A DNA stretch of 64,000 nt from Halosolutus halophilus (GTDB lineage Archaea; Halobacteriota; Halobacteria; Halobacteriales; Natrialbaceae): NCBI RefSeq assembly GCF_022869805.1, contig NZ_CP094974.1, positions 3,224,001-3,288,000 of the forward strand, read 5' to 3'. The notes beneath the pieces were generated by a model. It had not been told where the DNA came from. It ran no database searches and saw nothing but the letters and a program-made list of their open reading frames with translations. Of this stretch, positions 51,190 to 60,013 are shown piece by piece (the first letter of the stretch is position 1; each line of letters begins with the position of its first letter). A program made the position numbers and the translations under genes.

Positions 51190-51468
51190 ATGTCCGAGCC
51201 CGATCGGGAGCCGACGGACAAGCCGACGAACACCAAAGCGGAGGCCAAGGAGGAAGATCAGTGGATGATCCGAAACTGGGTCGGGATCGCCGCCGTCTCG
51301 ATCTTCGGGCTGCTGTTGCTCGCACTCGGGATGATGCAGGCGACGGGGCTCGTGGACGTCTTGGCACCGTTCGCGGACACCGAGGCCCAGCAGTGGGGCG
51401 TATTCGCCGTCCTCGCACTCGGGGTGATCGCACTCGCCGGCTGGGGCTGGAGCGCGATCGTCGGCTAA
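51190..51468 (+). CDS. Small two-helix membrane protein
   Basis: A 92-residue protein. A charged, acidic/Lys N-terminus (~1-27) leads into two hydrophobic helices (NWVGIAAVSIFGLLLLALGM and WGVFAVLALGVIALAGWGW) joined by a short loop. I recognise the style from many haloarchaeal genomes but no named function. ATG at 51190; it ends ~190 bp before cstA in the same direction. Confidence 0.7.
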   Translation: MSEPDREPTDKPTNTKAEAKEEDQWMIRNWVGIAAVSIFGLLLLALGMMQATGLVDVLAPFADTEAQQWGVFAVLALGVIALAGWGWSAIVG

Positions 51469-51519
51469 CCCGTCGTGGCCGGTCCTCGGTCGGACGAGAT
51501 AAAGGGTCAAACTGGAGAT

Positions 51520-51606
51520 CATTCTTCTATACGTAGAGTTACATTCTTCTATACGGATATTACCGCCGCAATTCGAACAGATTCAGGGAGCTTGCCGCAG
51601 AAGAAT
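51520..51606 (+). promoter_or_regulatory. Triple ATTCTTCT motif and TATA in the cstA promoter
   Basis: CATTCTTCTATACG occurs twice (51520-51533 and 51542-51555), exactly 22 bp apart (two helical turns). A third copy of the ATTCTTCT core lies inverted at 51599-51606 and abuts ATAAATAA (51605-51612), the likely TATA. The arrangement looks like paired activator or repressor sites with one site on the promoter. Confidence 0.6.
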
Positions 51607-51654
51607 AAATAACTATTAAGGTTCTCGCACTCCCTTGGCTTGTGTGGATCTAGC

Positions 51655-53499
51655 ATGACACAGGTGATATGGATCGTTGCCGCAGTACTGGTAACGTTCA
51701 CAGTGGGGTACGTGGGGTATTCGAAGTACCTCACTCAGTTCGTCGAACTCGACTCGGACCGCGAGACACCGGCACACAAGTACGAGGACGGCCAGGAGTA
51801 CGTCCCGTCGAAGAAACCGGTCTTGTTGGGGCATCACTATTCGAGTATCGCGGGGGGCGCCCCGATCGTCGGCCCGATCACGGCCGGGGCAATCTGGGGC
51901 TGGGTCCCCGCGCTCCTGTGGATCGCGATCGGCAACCCGCTGATGGGCGCGGTTCACGACTTCGTGTCGCTGTCGGGCAGTCTGCGCCACGAGGGGAAGT
52001 CGATCGGCTACATGATCGGCGAGTACGTCGGCAAGAGCGGCAAGAACATGTTGCTGTGGTTCGCGTTCCTGACGATCATCCTGGTCGTGGCCGTGTTCGC
52101 GCTCGTCGTCGGGATCGTGTTCAACGCCTATCCGGAGGTGACGACGGCGTCGTTCATCTACATCGCCCTGGCGCTGGCGTTCGGGGTCTACCTGTACCAG
52201 TTCAACGGCCCGTTCATTCCCGGAACGATCGTGTTCGTCCTGGGCGTGTTCGCGGCCGTCTGGGTCGGGATCCAGTACCCGGTCGCGATCTTCGAACCGA
52301 CCGCCGAGCGAACCGCCGACATTTCGGTGACGGTCCTGCTCAGCGGCGACGGATCCTGGGTCCCGGGCGCGGCAGACCTCGGCGGGAACACCGCGGCGTG
52401 GATCCCGGTCGTGATGGTGTACGCCGCCATCGCGAGCGCGCTCCCGGTGTGGGTCCTGCTCCAGCCGCGTGACTACCTGTCGTCGTTCCTGCTGTACACC
52501 GGCGTCGGCGGGGCGATCGTCGCGATCATCGTCGGGACGGTCCTCGGAACCTCGTCCGAACCGCTCGTCATCGACAGCTCGATCGGCGCGTTCGAAGGGT
52601 TCTGGGGCGTCGAAACGGCCGGTTACGCGCCGCTGTTCCCGCTGCTGTTCATCACGATCGCCTGCGGGACGATCAGTGGATTCCACTCACTGGTCTCCTC
52701 GGGGACGACCGCCAAACAGCTCGACAAGGAGACCGACGCCCGCCTGATCGGATACGGCGGGATGCTCGGCGAGGGTCTCCTCGCCGCGGTCGCACTCTCG
52801 ACGCTCGCAGTGTGGGGCTTCACCGAAGGCGGCGGCATCGGCCAGGCGCTGCCGAACTTCGCGTCCGGTGGTGGGCTCATCCTCACCAGCCTCGGCGTTC
52901 CCGAGACCGTCGGCGCCGTGTTCATGGCGCTGGTGCTGTGTAGCTTCCTGCTCACGTCGACCGACACGGCCGTCCGTCTCGGTCGATACATGATGGAAGA
53001 GATCGTCGGCACGCCCGCGGGGCGGACCGACACCGGTCTGAACGCCAATCCCGCGTCGTTCGCTCGCGGACGGTACACGAACCCGATCGTCCAGACCGTT
53101 CCCGCGTACCTGCTGGTCGTCTCCGGTCAGTGGGTCGTCCTCTGGCAGCTGTTCGGCGGTGCGAACCAGTTGCTCGCCGCGCTGGCGCTGCTGACCGCGA
53201 CCGTGTGGCTGGCCAACTGGGACGACAGCAAACAGCTCGTCTCCACGGGCGTCCCGATGGCGATCATGGTGACGATCACCATCCTCGGGCTCTCGATCCT
53301 GGTGTTCTACGAGAACCTCTACCTGAATCTGATTCAGGGAGGGGCTGGAACCACCGAGGCGACGATTTCATCGATCGTCCAGATGGGGATCGGCCTCGTC
53401 CTGATCGGGCTGGCGCTCGCGCTCGTCAGACTCGGGTACAGGAACATCCGCGACGTCCGTCGCGGACCGGAAGCGCCCGCCGCACCGGGCGACGACTGA
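51655..53499 (+). CDS. cstA: Carbon starvation protein CstA, peptide/pyruvate transporter
   Basis: A 614-residue polytopic membrane protein of the CstA family. Conserved text: KKPVLLGHHYSSIAGGAPIV near residue 60, GNPLMGAVHDFVSLS, ISGFHSLVSSGTTAKQL, STDTAVRLGRY and LFGGANQLLAALALL. E. coli CstA and relatives take up peptides or pyruvate under carbon limitation; here substrate is inferred. The AT-rich promoter with three ATTCTTCT sites suggests tight control. ATG at 51655, leader about 20 nt. Confidence 0.93.
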   Translation: MTQVIWIVAAVLVTFTVGYVGYSKYLTQFVELDSDRETPAHKYEDGQEYVPSKKPVLLGHHYSSIAGGAPIVGPITAGAIWGWVPALLWIAIGNPLMGAVHDFVSLSGSLRHEGKSIGYMIGEYVGKSGKNMLLWFAFLTIILVVAVFALVVGIVFNAYPEVTTASFIYIALALAFGVYLYQFNGPFIPGTIVFVLGVFAAVWVGIQYPVAIFEPTAERTADISVTVLLSGDGSWVPGAADLGGNTAAWIPVVMVYAAIASALPVWVLLQPRDYLSSFLLYTGVGGAIVAIIVGTVLGTSSEPLVIDSSIGAFEGFWGVETAGYAPLFPLLFITIACGTISGFHSLVSSGTTAKQLDKETDARLIGYGGMLGEGLLAAVALSTLAVWGFTEGGGIGQALPNFASGGGLILTSLGVPETVGAVFMALVLCSFLLTSTDTAVRLGRYMMEEIVGTPAGRTDTGLNANPASFARGRYTNPIVQTVPAYLLVVSGQWVVLWQLFGGANQLLAALALLTATVWLANWDDSKQLVSTGVPMAIMVTITILGLSILVFYENLYLNLIQGGAGTTEATISSIVQMGIGLVLIGLALALVRLGYRNIRDVRRGPEAPAAPGDD

Positions 53500-53582
53500 A
53501 CGCAGTTCGAACGCGGATCCGGTCGCTTTTTTGGGTCGATCGATCGGAAACAGCGTCGGCTATCCGCAAAACCGCTCGTCGG

Positions 53583-54197
53583 CTATCGCCAGAATCGCTT
53601 CGCGAACCGCGAGAGCACGCCGTCCTCGGGTTCGCTCACGTCGTCCCAGAGCGTAAACGCCTCGGCGACGTCAGCGGCCTCGCTGCCGACGTACGTTTCG
53701 GCGTCGGGAACGACGACGACGAGGTTCACGTCGTAGTGACCGTAGTAACCGAACTTCAGCAGCGTCCGATCGCGAAACCCCGAGACGTACTCGCGGACGT
53801 CGTCGGGCAGTTCGTCGGCGACGAGCACGAAGCTCACGTCCGTCCCGAAGTGCTCCTCGTCGGCGACGATGCGCTCGTCCGCGACGTCGTGACCGAGGTC
53901 GACGAGCCGATCGAGTTCCGCGACGGTCGGTCGGGACTCCCGACGGGCGAAGACGTACTCCTCGGCCTCGTGATCGGCGTAACTCAGCGCGGGGTGGAAG
54001 AACTGCTTCTGGTTGACCACGCGCATCTCGGCGTAGAGATCCCACCGCTGGCCGTCGAGCCGGTAATCCTTCTCCAGATCGTAGCTGTACACGAGCCGGT
54101 GGGCGACCCGATCGAAGTACTCGTCGTCCCACTCGGGAACCGCCTCGCGAATCTCCGCGGGCAGGTCGTCGGCCGCCGGCGATGGTTCCTCGTTCAT
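53583..54197 (-). CDS. Conserved haloarchaeal protein of unknown function, 204 residues
   Basis: A soluble, acidic alpha/beta protein without signal or membrane segment. It has aromatic-rich stretches (DYRLDGQRWDLYAEMRVVNQ, LLKFGYYGHYDVNLVVVVPD) and no cysteine motif. I do not recognise a domain. ATG at 54197 overlaps the stop of the cupin gene by 4 bp (ATGA), so they form a coupled pair; the cupin comes first. It could act on or with the cupin's ligand (inference only). Confidence 0.65.
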   Translation of the reverse strand: MNEEPSPAADDLPAEIREAVPEWDDEYFDRVAHRLVYSYDLEKDYRLDGQRWDLYAEMRVVNQKQFFHPALSYADHEAEEYVFARRESRPTVAELDRLVDLGHDVADERIVADEEHFGTDVSFVLVADELPDDVREYVSGFRDRTLLKFGYYGHYDVNLVVVVPDAETYVGSEAADVAEAFTLWDDVSEPEDGVLSRFAKRFWR

Positions 54198-54571
54198 GCG
54201 TCGTCGGGGTCGTACGCGTGAACGTCGTCGGCCGACGGTGCCCCGACGGCCAGCACCGTCACCGGATCGTCGGCGTCGGACGGGTTGTACGCGCGCTGGG
54301 GACTCTCCGGGTCGACGACGAACAGGCAGTCGTTCGGCACCTCGTACGTCTCGTCGGGCGTTTCGACGGACAGCGTCCCCGAGAGGACGTAGAACGCCTC
54401 CTGCTGGGTGTCGTGGTAGTGGTAGGCGAGCGGAAGCTCCTCGCCCGGTTCGGCGTGGAACCGGTTGATCGCCATCGTCTCGAGGCCGGCGGGCTCGGAC
54501 AGTTTCCGACACTCGCTGGGGCGATCGGGTTCCGGATCGATAGCGTCCGGATCGACGATTCGGTATCCCAT
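54194..54571 (-). CDS. Cupin-domain protein
   Basis: A 125-residue single-domain cupin with good metal motifs: PLAYHYHDTQQEAFYVLSG (His-x-His and Glu) and CLFVVDPESPQRAYN for motif 2. Usually a small metal-dependent enzyme or sensor. ATG at 54571 (MGYRIVDPDAID). First gene of a two-gene unit with the unknown 204-residue protein. Confidence 0.85.
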   Translation of the reverse strand: MGYRIVDPDAIDPEPDRPSECRKLSEPAGLETMAINRFHAEPGEELPLAYHYHDTQQEAFYVLSGTLSVETPDETYEVPNDCLFVVDPESPQRAYNPSDADDPVTVLAVGAPSADDVHAYDPDDA

Positions 54572-54700
54572 ACCACCGCGTACCGGCCGGGATCGCAAAT
54601 ATGCGTCGATGGCTGGACTCGACGACGAACGGGCCGTGTTCCGGCCCGCCGGGCGATACGTTTTAGCCGCTGGGGACGTACTATCGTGAAAGAGAATCCC

Positions 54701-54925
54701 ATGGGAGGAAAGCAAACCGAGTCCTGCGGCCGGTGTGCGATGTCGTCGGTCGTCGACGTCGCCGAGTCCGAGGACGGAGCCGAGAACGCCGATCGAGACC
54801 CGTTCGGCGACGACGCGATCGAAATCGACGAGGAGACGCTCAAACGGGTATCACCCGCCGCGTGGGCAGGGCGGGTGACGGCCCGGATCGACGACGCCGC
54901 ACAGCGATTCATCTACGGACGGTAG
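54701..54925 (+). CDS. Small acidic protein with a CxxC
   Basis: A 74-residue acidic protein: QTESCGRCAMSS near the start, a Glu/Asp-rich middle and a C-terminal basic helix VSPAAWAGRVTARIDDAAQR. ATG at 54701 was preferred over in-frame GTG 54686. The single CxxC could bind metal as a dimer or be redox active. Not recognised as a family. Confidence 0.55.
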   Translation: MGGKQTESCGRCAMSSVVDVAESEDGAENADRDPFGDDAIEIDEETLKRVSPAAWAGRVTARIDDAAQRFIYGR

Positions 54926-55041
54926 TCGGGGCGATCGGCGACTCGTCGACTGCGTCGGGCGGTGGTGACCGACGCCGTCCACACGATACGGACTTCCGCC
55001 ACCGTAACGAGGCTTGGCGGCCCCATCCTCACGATACCGGC

Positions 55042-55266
55042 TTACGCCATCGTCACGGCGTAGGTCATCGCAAACAACAGTATCGCTGCGGTCGCGACGT
55101 TGATCAGCCCGAACTCGACGATCCCCAGGAAGGAGAGCCCCCAGACGATCGTCCAGCCGAACAGCGTCGACAGGATCGCGTTCATCACGAACAGGATACG
55201 GGGATCACCCCGGGAGGACGAGACGCCGGCGCTGAATCCCTCGGCTTCCTGGTCCCGGTCGTTCAT
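55042..55266 (-). CDS. Small two-helix membrane protein
   Basis: A 74-residue protein. The acidic head (MNDRDQEAEGFSAG) is followed by two helices (LFVMNAILSTLFGWTIVWGL and GLINVATAAILLFAMTYAVT). ATG at 55266. It is divergent from the next membrane gene over a ~60-bp spacer, so the two may be co-regulated. Family unknown. Confidence 0.68.
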   Translation of the reverse strand: MNDRDQEAEGFSAGVSSSRGDPRILFVMNAILSTLFGWTIVWGLSFLGIVEFGLINVATAAILLFAMTYAVTMA

Positions 55267-55324
55267 ACGGGACAACTGTCCGTGCAACACTTAGCTCTTT
55301 GCCGCTCGACGGCGTCCCCGTAGT

Positions 55325-55642
55325 ATGCGCCCGCGGAACCGCCAGGGGAGTCCCGTCGATCCCGTCCCGTTCGTCGTCGTCGTCGGACTCGCGTTCATGA
55401 TCCTGCTGTCGTTCGGCCCGCTGTACGGCCAGGCGCTGGGCGCATCGCTCGACCGATCGATCGCAGCGTCGGCCGCGCTCTTCGTCCTCGTCACCGTCAG
55501 CGCGTACTACAGGCAGGTGTGGACCGCTCGCCCCGAGGCCGTCCACCTCGTCCCGGCCGGAGTCCGCGCGGAGCGGCTGTTCTACCTCATCCTCGTTCTC
55601 GCGGCACTCATCGTCGGGCTCGCGATCCCGTTACTCGTTTGA
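55325..55642 (+). CDS. Small three-helix membrane protein
   Basis: A 105-residue protein. Three hydrophobic helices: FVVVVGLAFMILLSFGPLYG, AASAALFVLVTVSAYY and LFYLILVLAALIVGLAIPLL. Between helices 2 and 3 there is a short basic/acidic loop. ATG at 55325. No family recognised. Divergent from the two-helix gene at 55042. Confidence 0.68.
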   Translation: MRPRNRQGSPVDPVPFVVVVGLAFMILLSFGPLYGQALGASLDRSIAASAALFVLVTVSAYYRQVWTARPEAVHLVPAGVRAERLFYLILVLAALIVGLAIPLLV

Positions 55643-55827
55643 GGGCTGCGGAGCGGTGCAGTCTCGTACGCTCACTGGCGTCGTCCGCGTCCAACTCGGT
55701 ATCGGTTCGCCGCCCGGGATCGATCCGCCACCGCGCGTCGTCGATCGGGCGTCGACCGCCCGATCGGCGATCGTCGAACCGATCGTGCACGAGTGAGACA
55801 CACTCACAAAGAGTTGTTAGGGATGAC

Positions 55828-55841
55828 GTCGAACGTTCGAC
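55828..55841. promoter_or_regulatory. 14-bp palindrome directly before a zinc-ribbon gene
   Basis: GTCGAACGTTCGAC is an exact dyad ending one base before the ATG at 55843. Two further dyads lie upstream: GTGAG-acaca-CTCAC (55793-55807) and a 10-bp-arm inverted repeat at 55742-55766. Binding here would block initiation of a leaderless transcript. A metal-responsive repressor is an inference. Confidence 0.5.
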
Positions 55842-55842
55842 C

Positions 55843-56070
55843 ATGGGATTGCTCGCGTCCGTGAAAGCGATGCTCGATTCGACCGGTTCCAGAAACCGCC
55901 CCACCGACGGCTCCACGGGTGCCTACTGGTGTGACGACTGCGGCGTCCGGATCAGGGACGTGGATCTGGAGGGGAGCGAAGCGACCCACGAGACGGGCGA
56001 GCCGGTCTGCCCCGACTGCGGCGACGAAATGCGCTTCGAGCGCTCCACTGGCCGTAGCTGCGCCTGCTGA
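55843..56070 (+). CDS. Small zinc-ribbon protein
   Basis: A 75-residue protein. A short N-terminal helix LLASVKAMLDS leads into a ribbon with CDDCGVR and CPDCGDE pairs; the tail ends SCAC, giving two extra Cys. The paired CxxC would hold one zinc. ATG at 55843, almost touching a 14-bp palindrome. It converges (7 bp) with the CobW-type GTPase, whose family supplies zinc to client proteins. Confidence 0.72.
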   Translation: MGLLASVKAMLDSTGSRNRPTDGSTGAYWCDDCGVRIRDVDLEGSEATHETGEPVCPDCGDEMRFERSTGRSCAC

Positions 56071-56077
56071 CGCCGGC

Positions 56078-57340
56078 TCAGGGCTCGCGAACGACCGTCT
56101 CCGCGCCCTGCTCGTCGGGGAACGGACCGTCGAACGTCCCGTCCCACTCGTCGTCGGTCACGAGCGCCTCCGAGAGCGCCGCCCGAAGCGCCGATTCGTC
56201 GTAGTCGGTGCCGATGAAGACGAGTTCGGTTCGCCGATCGCCGTGCTCGTCGTCCCACACGAGGTCCGGCCGGTTCGATCGGTACATGTCGCGTTCGATC
56301 TCGGGGAGGCTGGCGATCCACGGCCCCTGTGCGGACGCCCTGACCGACGGCCCGGCCTGGGCGATCGCGACCCGCATCTCGTTGTCCGCGAGCCACGCGG
56401 TCCCCTTCGCGCGGACGATTTCGGGCGGCAAGTCGCGGAGAACCGACGCGAATCGATCGGGATGAAACGGTCGTCGACGCCGGTAGACGAACGACGAGAC
56501 GCCGTAGACCTCGTCGGGGTGGTGGTGATCGTGGTCGTGACCGTGCTCCTCCTCCTCGTGACCGTGCTCGTCTCCGGGTCGCTGATCGTGCCCGTGATCG
56601 TGCTCTCCCTCGTCTCCCTCCTCGGCGGCGTCCAGGGCCCGTTTCCAGCCCGGGAGGTCGTTCAGCGGATCGGGCTCGAACAACCCCCTGCCGAGCAGCC
56701 GATCGGGATCGACCGCCGAGAATTCCGTGCGGATCGTCTCGGCGTCCGGCTGGAGTGCGCGGACGAGTTCCTCGGCCTCCGCGAGTTCGCTTTCGCTGCA
56801 CAGGTCTGCCTTGTTGAGCAGAACGACGTTCGAGACCTCCACCTGTTCGACGAGCAGGTCCGAGAGCGGCCGATCGGCCTCGTCGCCGCGGCGCTCCGGA
56901 ACCTCCTCGCCCGCGAACGCGTCGAGGAAGGCGGGCGTGTCGACGACGGTCACGAGCGTATCGACCGTGTAGCGTGCGGCAACGCGGGACTCCGTCGTGA
57001 ACAGCCGCGCGACGGGCGCGGGCTCGGAGATACCCGAGGACTCCACGACGAGGTGGTCGAACGAGCGATCGCTGGCCAACCTGACGACGGCCGTCTCGAG
57101 GTCGTCCTGCAACTCACAGCAGATACAGCCGTTCGAGAGTTCCGCGACGCCGTCGTCGAGTTCTAGCTCGGAGCCCTCGGCGACGAGTTCCGCGTCGACG
57201 TTCACCTCGCCCATGTCGTTGACCAGCACCGCCAGCGTCCGATCGCCGGCGGTCGACAGCAGGTGGTTGAGCAGCGTCGTCTTGCCAGCGCCCAGACTTC
57301 CGGAGAGGATCGTTACCGGGATGGTCCCGTCGGCGTCCAT
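56078..57340 (-). CDS. CobW/COG0523 metallochaperone GTPase
   Basis: A 420-residue G3E GTPase. P-loop GSLGAGKTTLL (Gly14-Lys20), metal motif GCICC (Cys72, Cys74, Cys75) and NKAD in LLNKADL. A His/Asp/Glu-rich loop (~245-275, many HDH repeats) is typical of zinc-handling members, with the CobW C-terminal domain after ~285. It probably transfers zinc to client proteins; a cobalt role is less likely since the cobalamin genes are 44 kb away. ATG at 57340 (MDADGTIPV). Confidence 0.88.
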   Translation of the reverse strand: MDADGTIPVTILSGSLGAGKTTLLNHLLSTAGDRTLAVLVNDMGEVNVDAELVAEGSELELDDGVAELSNGCICCELQDDLETAVVRLASDRSFDHLVVESSGISEPAPVARLFTTESRVAARYTVDTLVTVVDTPAFLDAFAGEEVPERRGDEADRPLSDLLVEQVEVSNVVLLNKADLCSESELAEAEELVRALQPDAETIRTEFSAVDPDRLLGRGLFEPDPLNDLPGWKRALDAAEEGDEGEHDHGHDQRPGDEHGHEEEEHGHDHDHHHPDEVYGVSSFVYRRRRPFHPDRFASVLRDLPPEIVRAKGTAWLADNEMRVAIAQAGPSVRASAQGPWIASLPEIERDMYRSNRPDLVWDDEHGDRRTELVFIGTDYDESALRAALSEALVTDDEWDGTFDGPFPDEQGAETVVREP

Positions 57341-57414
57341 ACCGGACACTGGGATCCAGGCGCCTTGAAAGCGACCCTCGACAGATTTTACTCGCCTGAA
57401 ACGGACATACTGGC

Positions 57415-57711
57415 ATGGAACTGGCCGACCGGATCGAAACGTTCCGGAAGACGCTGGACGAGTGGCTCCGGGGACTCTACCACGGCATGATCTCGCACCC
57501 GTCCTACGAGAAGATCGAGAAGGAAGCCGAGGACGCCGAGGACGCGTTCCTGCTCGCGTGTTTCCCCGACGCGTTCGGGATCCCGTCGCCGGTCTCGTAC
57601 TACACCGCCGAACTGCTGCCGTACCTCGAAGACGAGTTCGAGGCGTGGGAGCGGCGGCTGTGGGATCGCGGCTCGCTCATCGAACGAAAGGGCCAGCAGT
57701 ACCACTTCTGA
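57415..57711 (+). CDS. Conserved 98-residue partner of the ArsA ATPase
   Basis: A helical, acidic protein: RIETFRKTLDEWLRGLYHGM, KIEKEAEDAEDAFLLACFPD, then PSPVSYYTAELLPYLEDE and a charged C-terminal helix. It ends on the base that starts arsA (TGATG), so translation is coupled. I recall relatives beside arsA-type genes in haloarchaea. It may be an adaptor for the ATPase (inference). No named domain. Confidence 0.7.
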   Translation: MELADRIETFRKTLDEWLRGLYHGMISHPSYEKIEKEAEDAEDAFLLACFPDAFGIPSPVSYYTAELLPYLEDEFEAWERRLWDRGSLIERKGQQYHF

Positions 57712-58685
57712 TGGAACCGTTCGTCTTCTTCGGTGGCAAGGGTGGCGTCGGCAAGACGACCGTCTCGTGTGCCTACGGGCTCCGCTGTGCCCGCGACGGA
57801 CTCCGGACGCTCGTCGTCTCGACCGACCCTGCCCACTCGGTCACCGACGTGTTCGACCAGCCGTTCGACGACTCGCCGAAACCGGTCGAGGGGGTCGACG
57901 GTCTCGACGCGATGCAACTCGACCCCGAGGACGAGGTCACGCGACACCTGGACGAAATCCGTCAGGACCTCTCCGAACAGGTGTCTGCCGCGATGGTCAA
58001 CGAGATCAACCGGCAACTCGAGATGGCCCACGGGACGCCCGGCGCGTACGAATCGGCGCTGTTCGATCGATTCGTCGACGTGATGCGCAACTCGGAAGCC
58101 TACGATCGGGTCGTCTTCGACACCGCGCCGTCGGGAAGTACGCTCCGACTGCTCGGCCTCCCGGACCTGCTCGAGAACTGGATCGATCGGCTCATGTACA
58201 AGCGCCGACAGAGCATCGACCTCTTCGAGAAGGCCGCAGTCGGGAGCAACGAACCGCGTCGCGTCATGGAGGGCGATCCCGTGCTGGCCCGACTGGAAGG
58301 GCGCAAGGAGTTCTTCGAGTTCGCCGGCAATGCGCTGCGGGACGACGCCGCGTTCTTCCTCGTCCTGAACCCGGACGAACTCTCCCTGAACGAGACGGAG
58401 CGATCGATCGCCGACCTCCGTGAGAAAGACTTCGCGGTCAGGGGCCTCGTCGCGAACAAACTTACCCCCGCGCCCGATCCCGACGAGAACGGCCGCGGCG
58501 CGCACTACCTCCGCGAGCGCGTCGAGACCGAGCGGAACCACCTCGAGACGATCCGCGAGGAGTTCGATCCGCCGCTGGTCGCCGAGATCGGCTGGCGGGT
58601 CGCGGAGGTCAAGGGCGACCTCCTCGACGACGTCGCCGACGAACTCGACATCGAGACGGTCGCCGAGACGCCGACACACGTCTGA
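57711..58685 (+). CDS. ArsA/GET3-family ATPase
   Basis: A 324-residue ATPase. The deviant P-loop is FGGKGGVGKTT (residues 8-17), with STDPAHSVTDVF as switch I and DTAPSGSTLRLLG as switch II. It is one ArsA half, as in GET3/TRC40 proteins that guide tail-anchored membrane proteins. There is no arsenite Cys triad that I can place, which argues against an arsenite pump. ATG at 57711 follows the partner gene directly. Confidence 0.9.
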   Translation: MEPFVFFGGKGGVGKTTVSCAYGLRCARDGLRTLVVSTDPAHSVTDVFDQPFDDSPKPVEGVDGLDAMQLDPEDEVTRHLDEIRQDLSEQVSAAMVNEINRQLEMAHGTPGAYESALFDRFVDVMRNSEAYDRVVFDTAPSGSTLRLLGLPDLLENWIDRLMYKRRQSIDLFEKAAVGSNEPRRVMEGDPVLARLEGRKEFFEFAGNALRDDAAFFLVLNPDELSLNETERSIADLREKDFAVRGLVANKLTPAPDPDENGRGAHYLRERVETERNHLETIREEFDPPLVAEIGWRVAEVKGDLLDDVADELDIETVAETPTHV

Positions 58686-58819
58686 GTCGATCGGCCCCCG
58701 ATCCGATCGGGCAGCAGGACGTGTACCGCGGGCTGGCCGGTAGACGCGTGCCACGTTGATGCGTCCCACTGCACTGACGAAAAGAAACCAGTTTAGGCGA
58801 CGCCCGCCGAAACGGACCA

Positions 58820-60013
58820 ATGAGTTACCGTATCGGACTCGTCGGCAAACCCTCCGTCGGCAAGTCCTCCTTTTTCAACGCAGCGACCATGAACGACGTC
58901 CCCGAGGGGGCCTACCCGTTCACGACGATCGATCCGAGCGTGGGCGAGGCCTACGTTCGCGTCGAGTGCGCTGCACCGGAGTTCGACGAGGCGTGTACCC
59001 CGACCGTCGGCTACTGCGACGACGGGATGCGGTTCGTCCCGACGAAACTCGTCGACGTCGCCGGTCTCATTCCCGGCGCACACGAGGGCAACGGCCTCGG
59101 CAACCAGTTTCTCACGGACCTGAACGAGACCGACGTCCTCGTCCACGTCGTCGACTTCTCCGGCGAGACGGACGCGGAGGGCGAACCCACCGAAGGCCAC
59201 GACCCGCGGACGGACATCGACTTCCTCGAGGAGGAACTCGACCAGTGGTACCTCGGCGTCCTCGAGAAGGGGATCGAGCGCTACGAGTCGGGCTACACGA
59301 CCGAGGAGGACGCCATCGAGGAAGAACTCGCCGAGCAGATGAGCGCGTTCAAGACGAACGAGGACGAGATCAAGCGCCTGATCCGGCGGGTCGGCGTCGG
59401 TTTCGAGCCCGAAGCGTGGGACGAAGCCGACAGGCTCGAACTCGCCCGCGAGATCCGGAAAGAGACCAAGCCGATGGTCATCGCGGCGAACAAGATGGAC
59501 ACGCCCGCGGCGCAGGCGAACTACGAGGAGATCACGGCCGATCCGGCGTACGACCACCTGACGATCGTTCCCTGCAGCGCCCACGCCGAGAAGGCCCTGA
59601 AGTCGGCCGACAAGGCCGGCGTCGTCGACTACCGGCCCGGCGACGAGGACTTCGAAATCGCGGGTGACGTCTCGAGCGACCAGGAACGGGGGCTCGAGCA
59701 GATCCGCGACTTCCTCGCCGAGTACGGCGCGACGGGCGTCCAGGCGGCCCTCGAGACCGCCCTGTTCGACGTGCTCGGCGTCACGCCCGTCTTCCCCGGC
59801 GGCGCGAACGGACTCGGGAACGAACGCGGCGAGGTGCTGCCCGACTGCTACCTGATCCCGCCGGACTCGACCGCGGAGGACTTCGCCTACAGCCTCCACT
59901 CGGACATCGGCGACGGCTTCCTCCACGCGATCGACTGTCGATCGAACCGCCAACTCGGGAAGGACTACGCGGTCGAGGACCGCGACGTGATCGAGGTTAT
60001 CACCACCAACTGA
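58820..60013 (+). CDS. ychF: Redox-regulated ATPase YchF (Obg family)
   Basis: A 397-residue P-loop protein: IGLVGKPSVGKSSFFNA (G1), YPFTTIDPS (G2), DVAGLIPGAHEG (G3), and AANKMDTP for G4 (NKMD, the relaxed form that allows ATP). A C-terminal TGS-like domain (~310-397) ends YSLHSDIGDGFLHAIDC with DYAVEDRDVIEV. It probably acts on ribosomes in stress control. ATG at 58820. Confidence 0.94.
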   Translation: MSYRIGLVGKPSVGKSSFFNAATMNDVPEGAYPFTTIDPSVGEAYVRVECAAPEFDEACTPTVGYCDDGMRFVPTKLVDVAGLIPGAHEGNGLGNQFLTDLNETDVLVHVVDFSGETDAEGEPTEGHDPRTDIDFLEEELDQWYLGVLEKGIERYESGYTTEEDAIEEELAEQMSAFKTNEDEIKRLIRRVGVGFEPEAWDEADRLELAREIRKETKPMVIAANKMDTPAAQANYEEITADPAYDHLTIVPCSAHAEKALKSADKAGVVDYRPGDEDFEIAGDVSSDQERGLEQIRDFLAEYGATGVQAALETALFDVLGVTPVFPGGANGLGNERGEVLPDCYLIPPDSTAEDFAYSLHSDIGDGFLHAIDCRSNRQLGKDYAVEDRDVIEVITTN

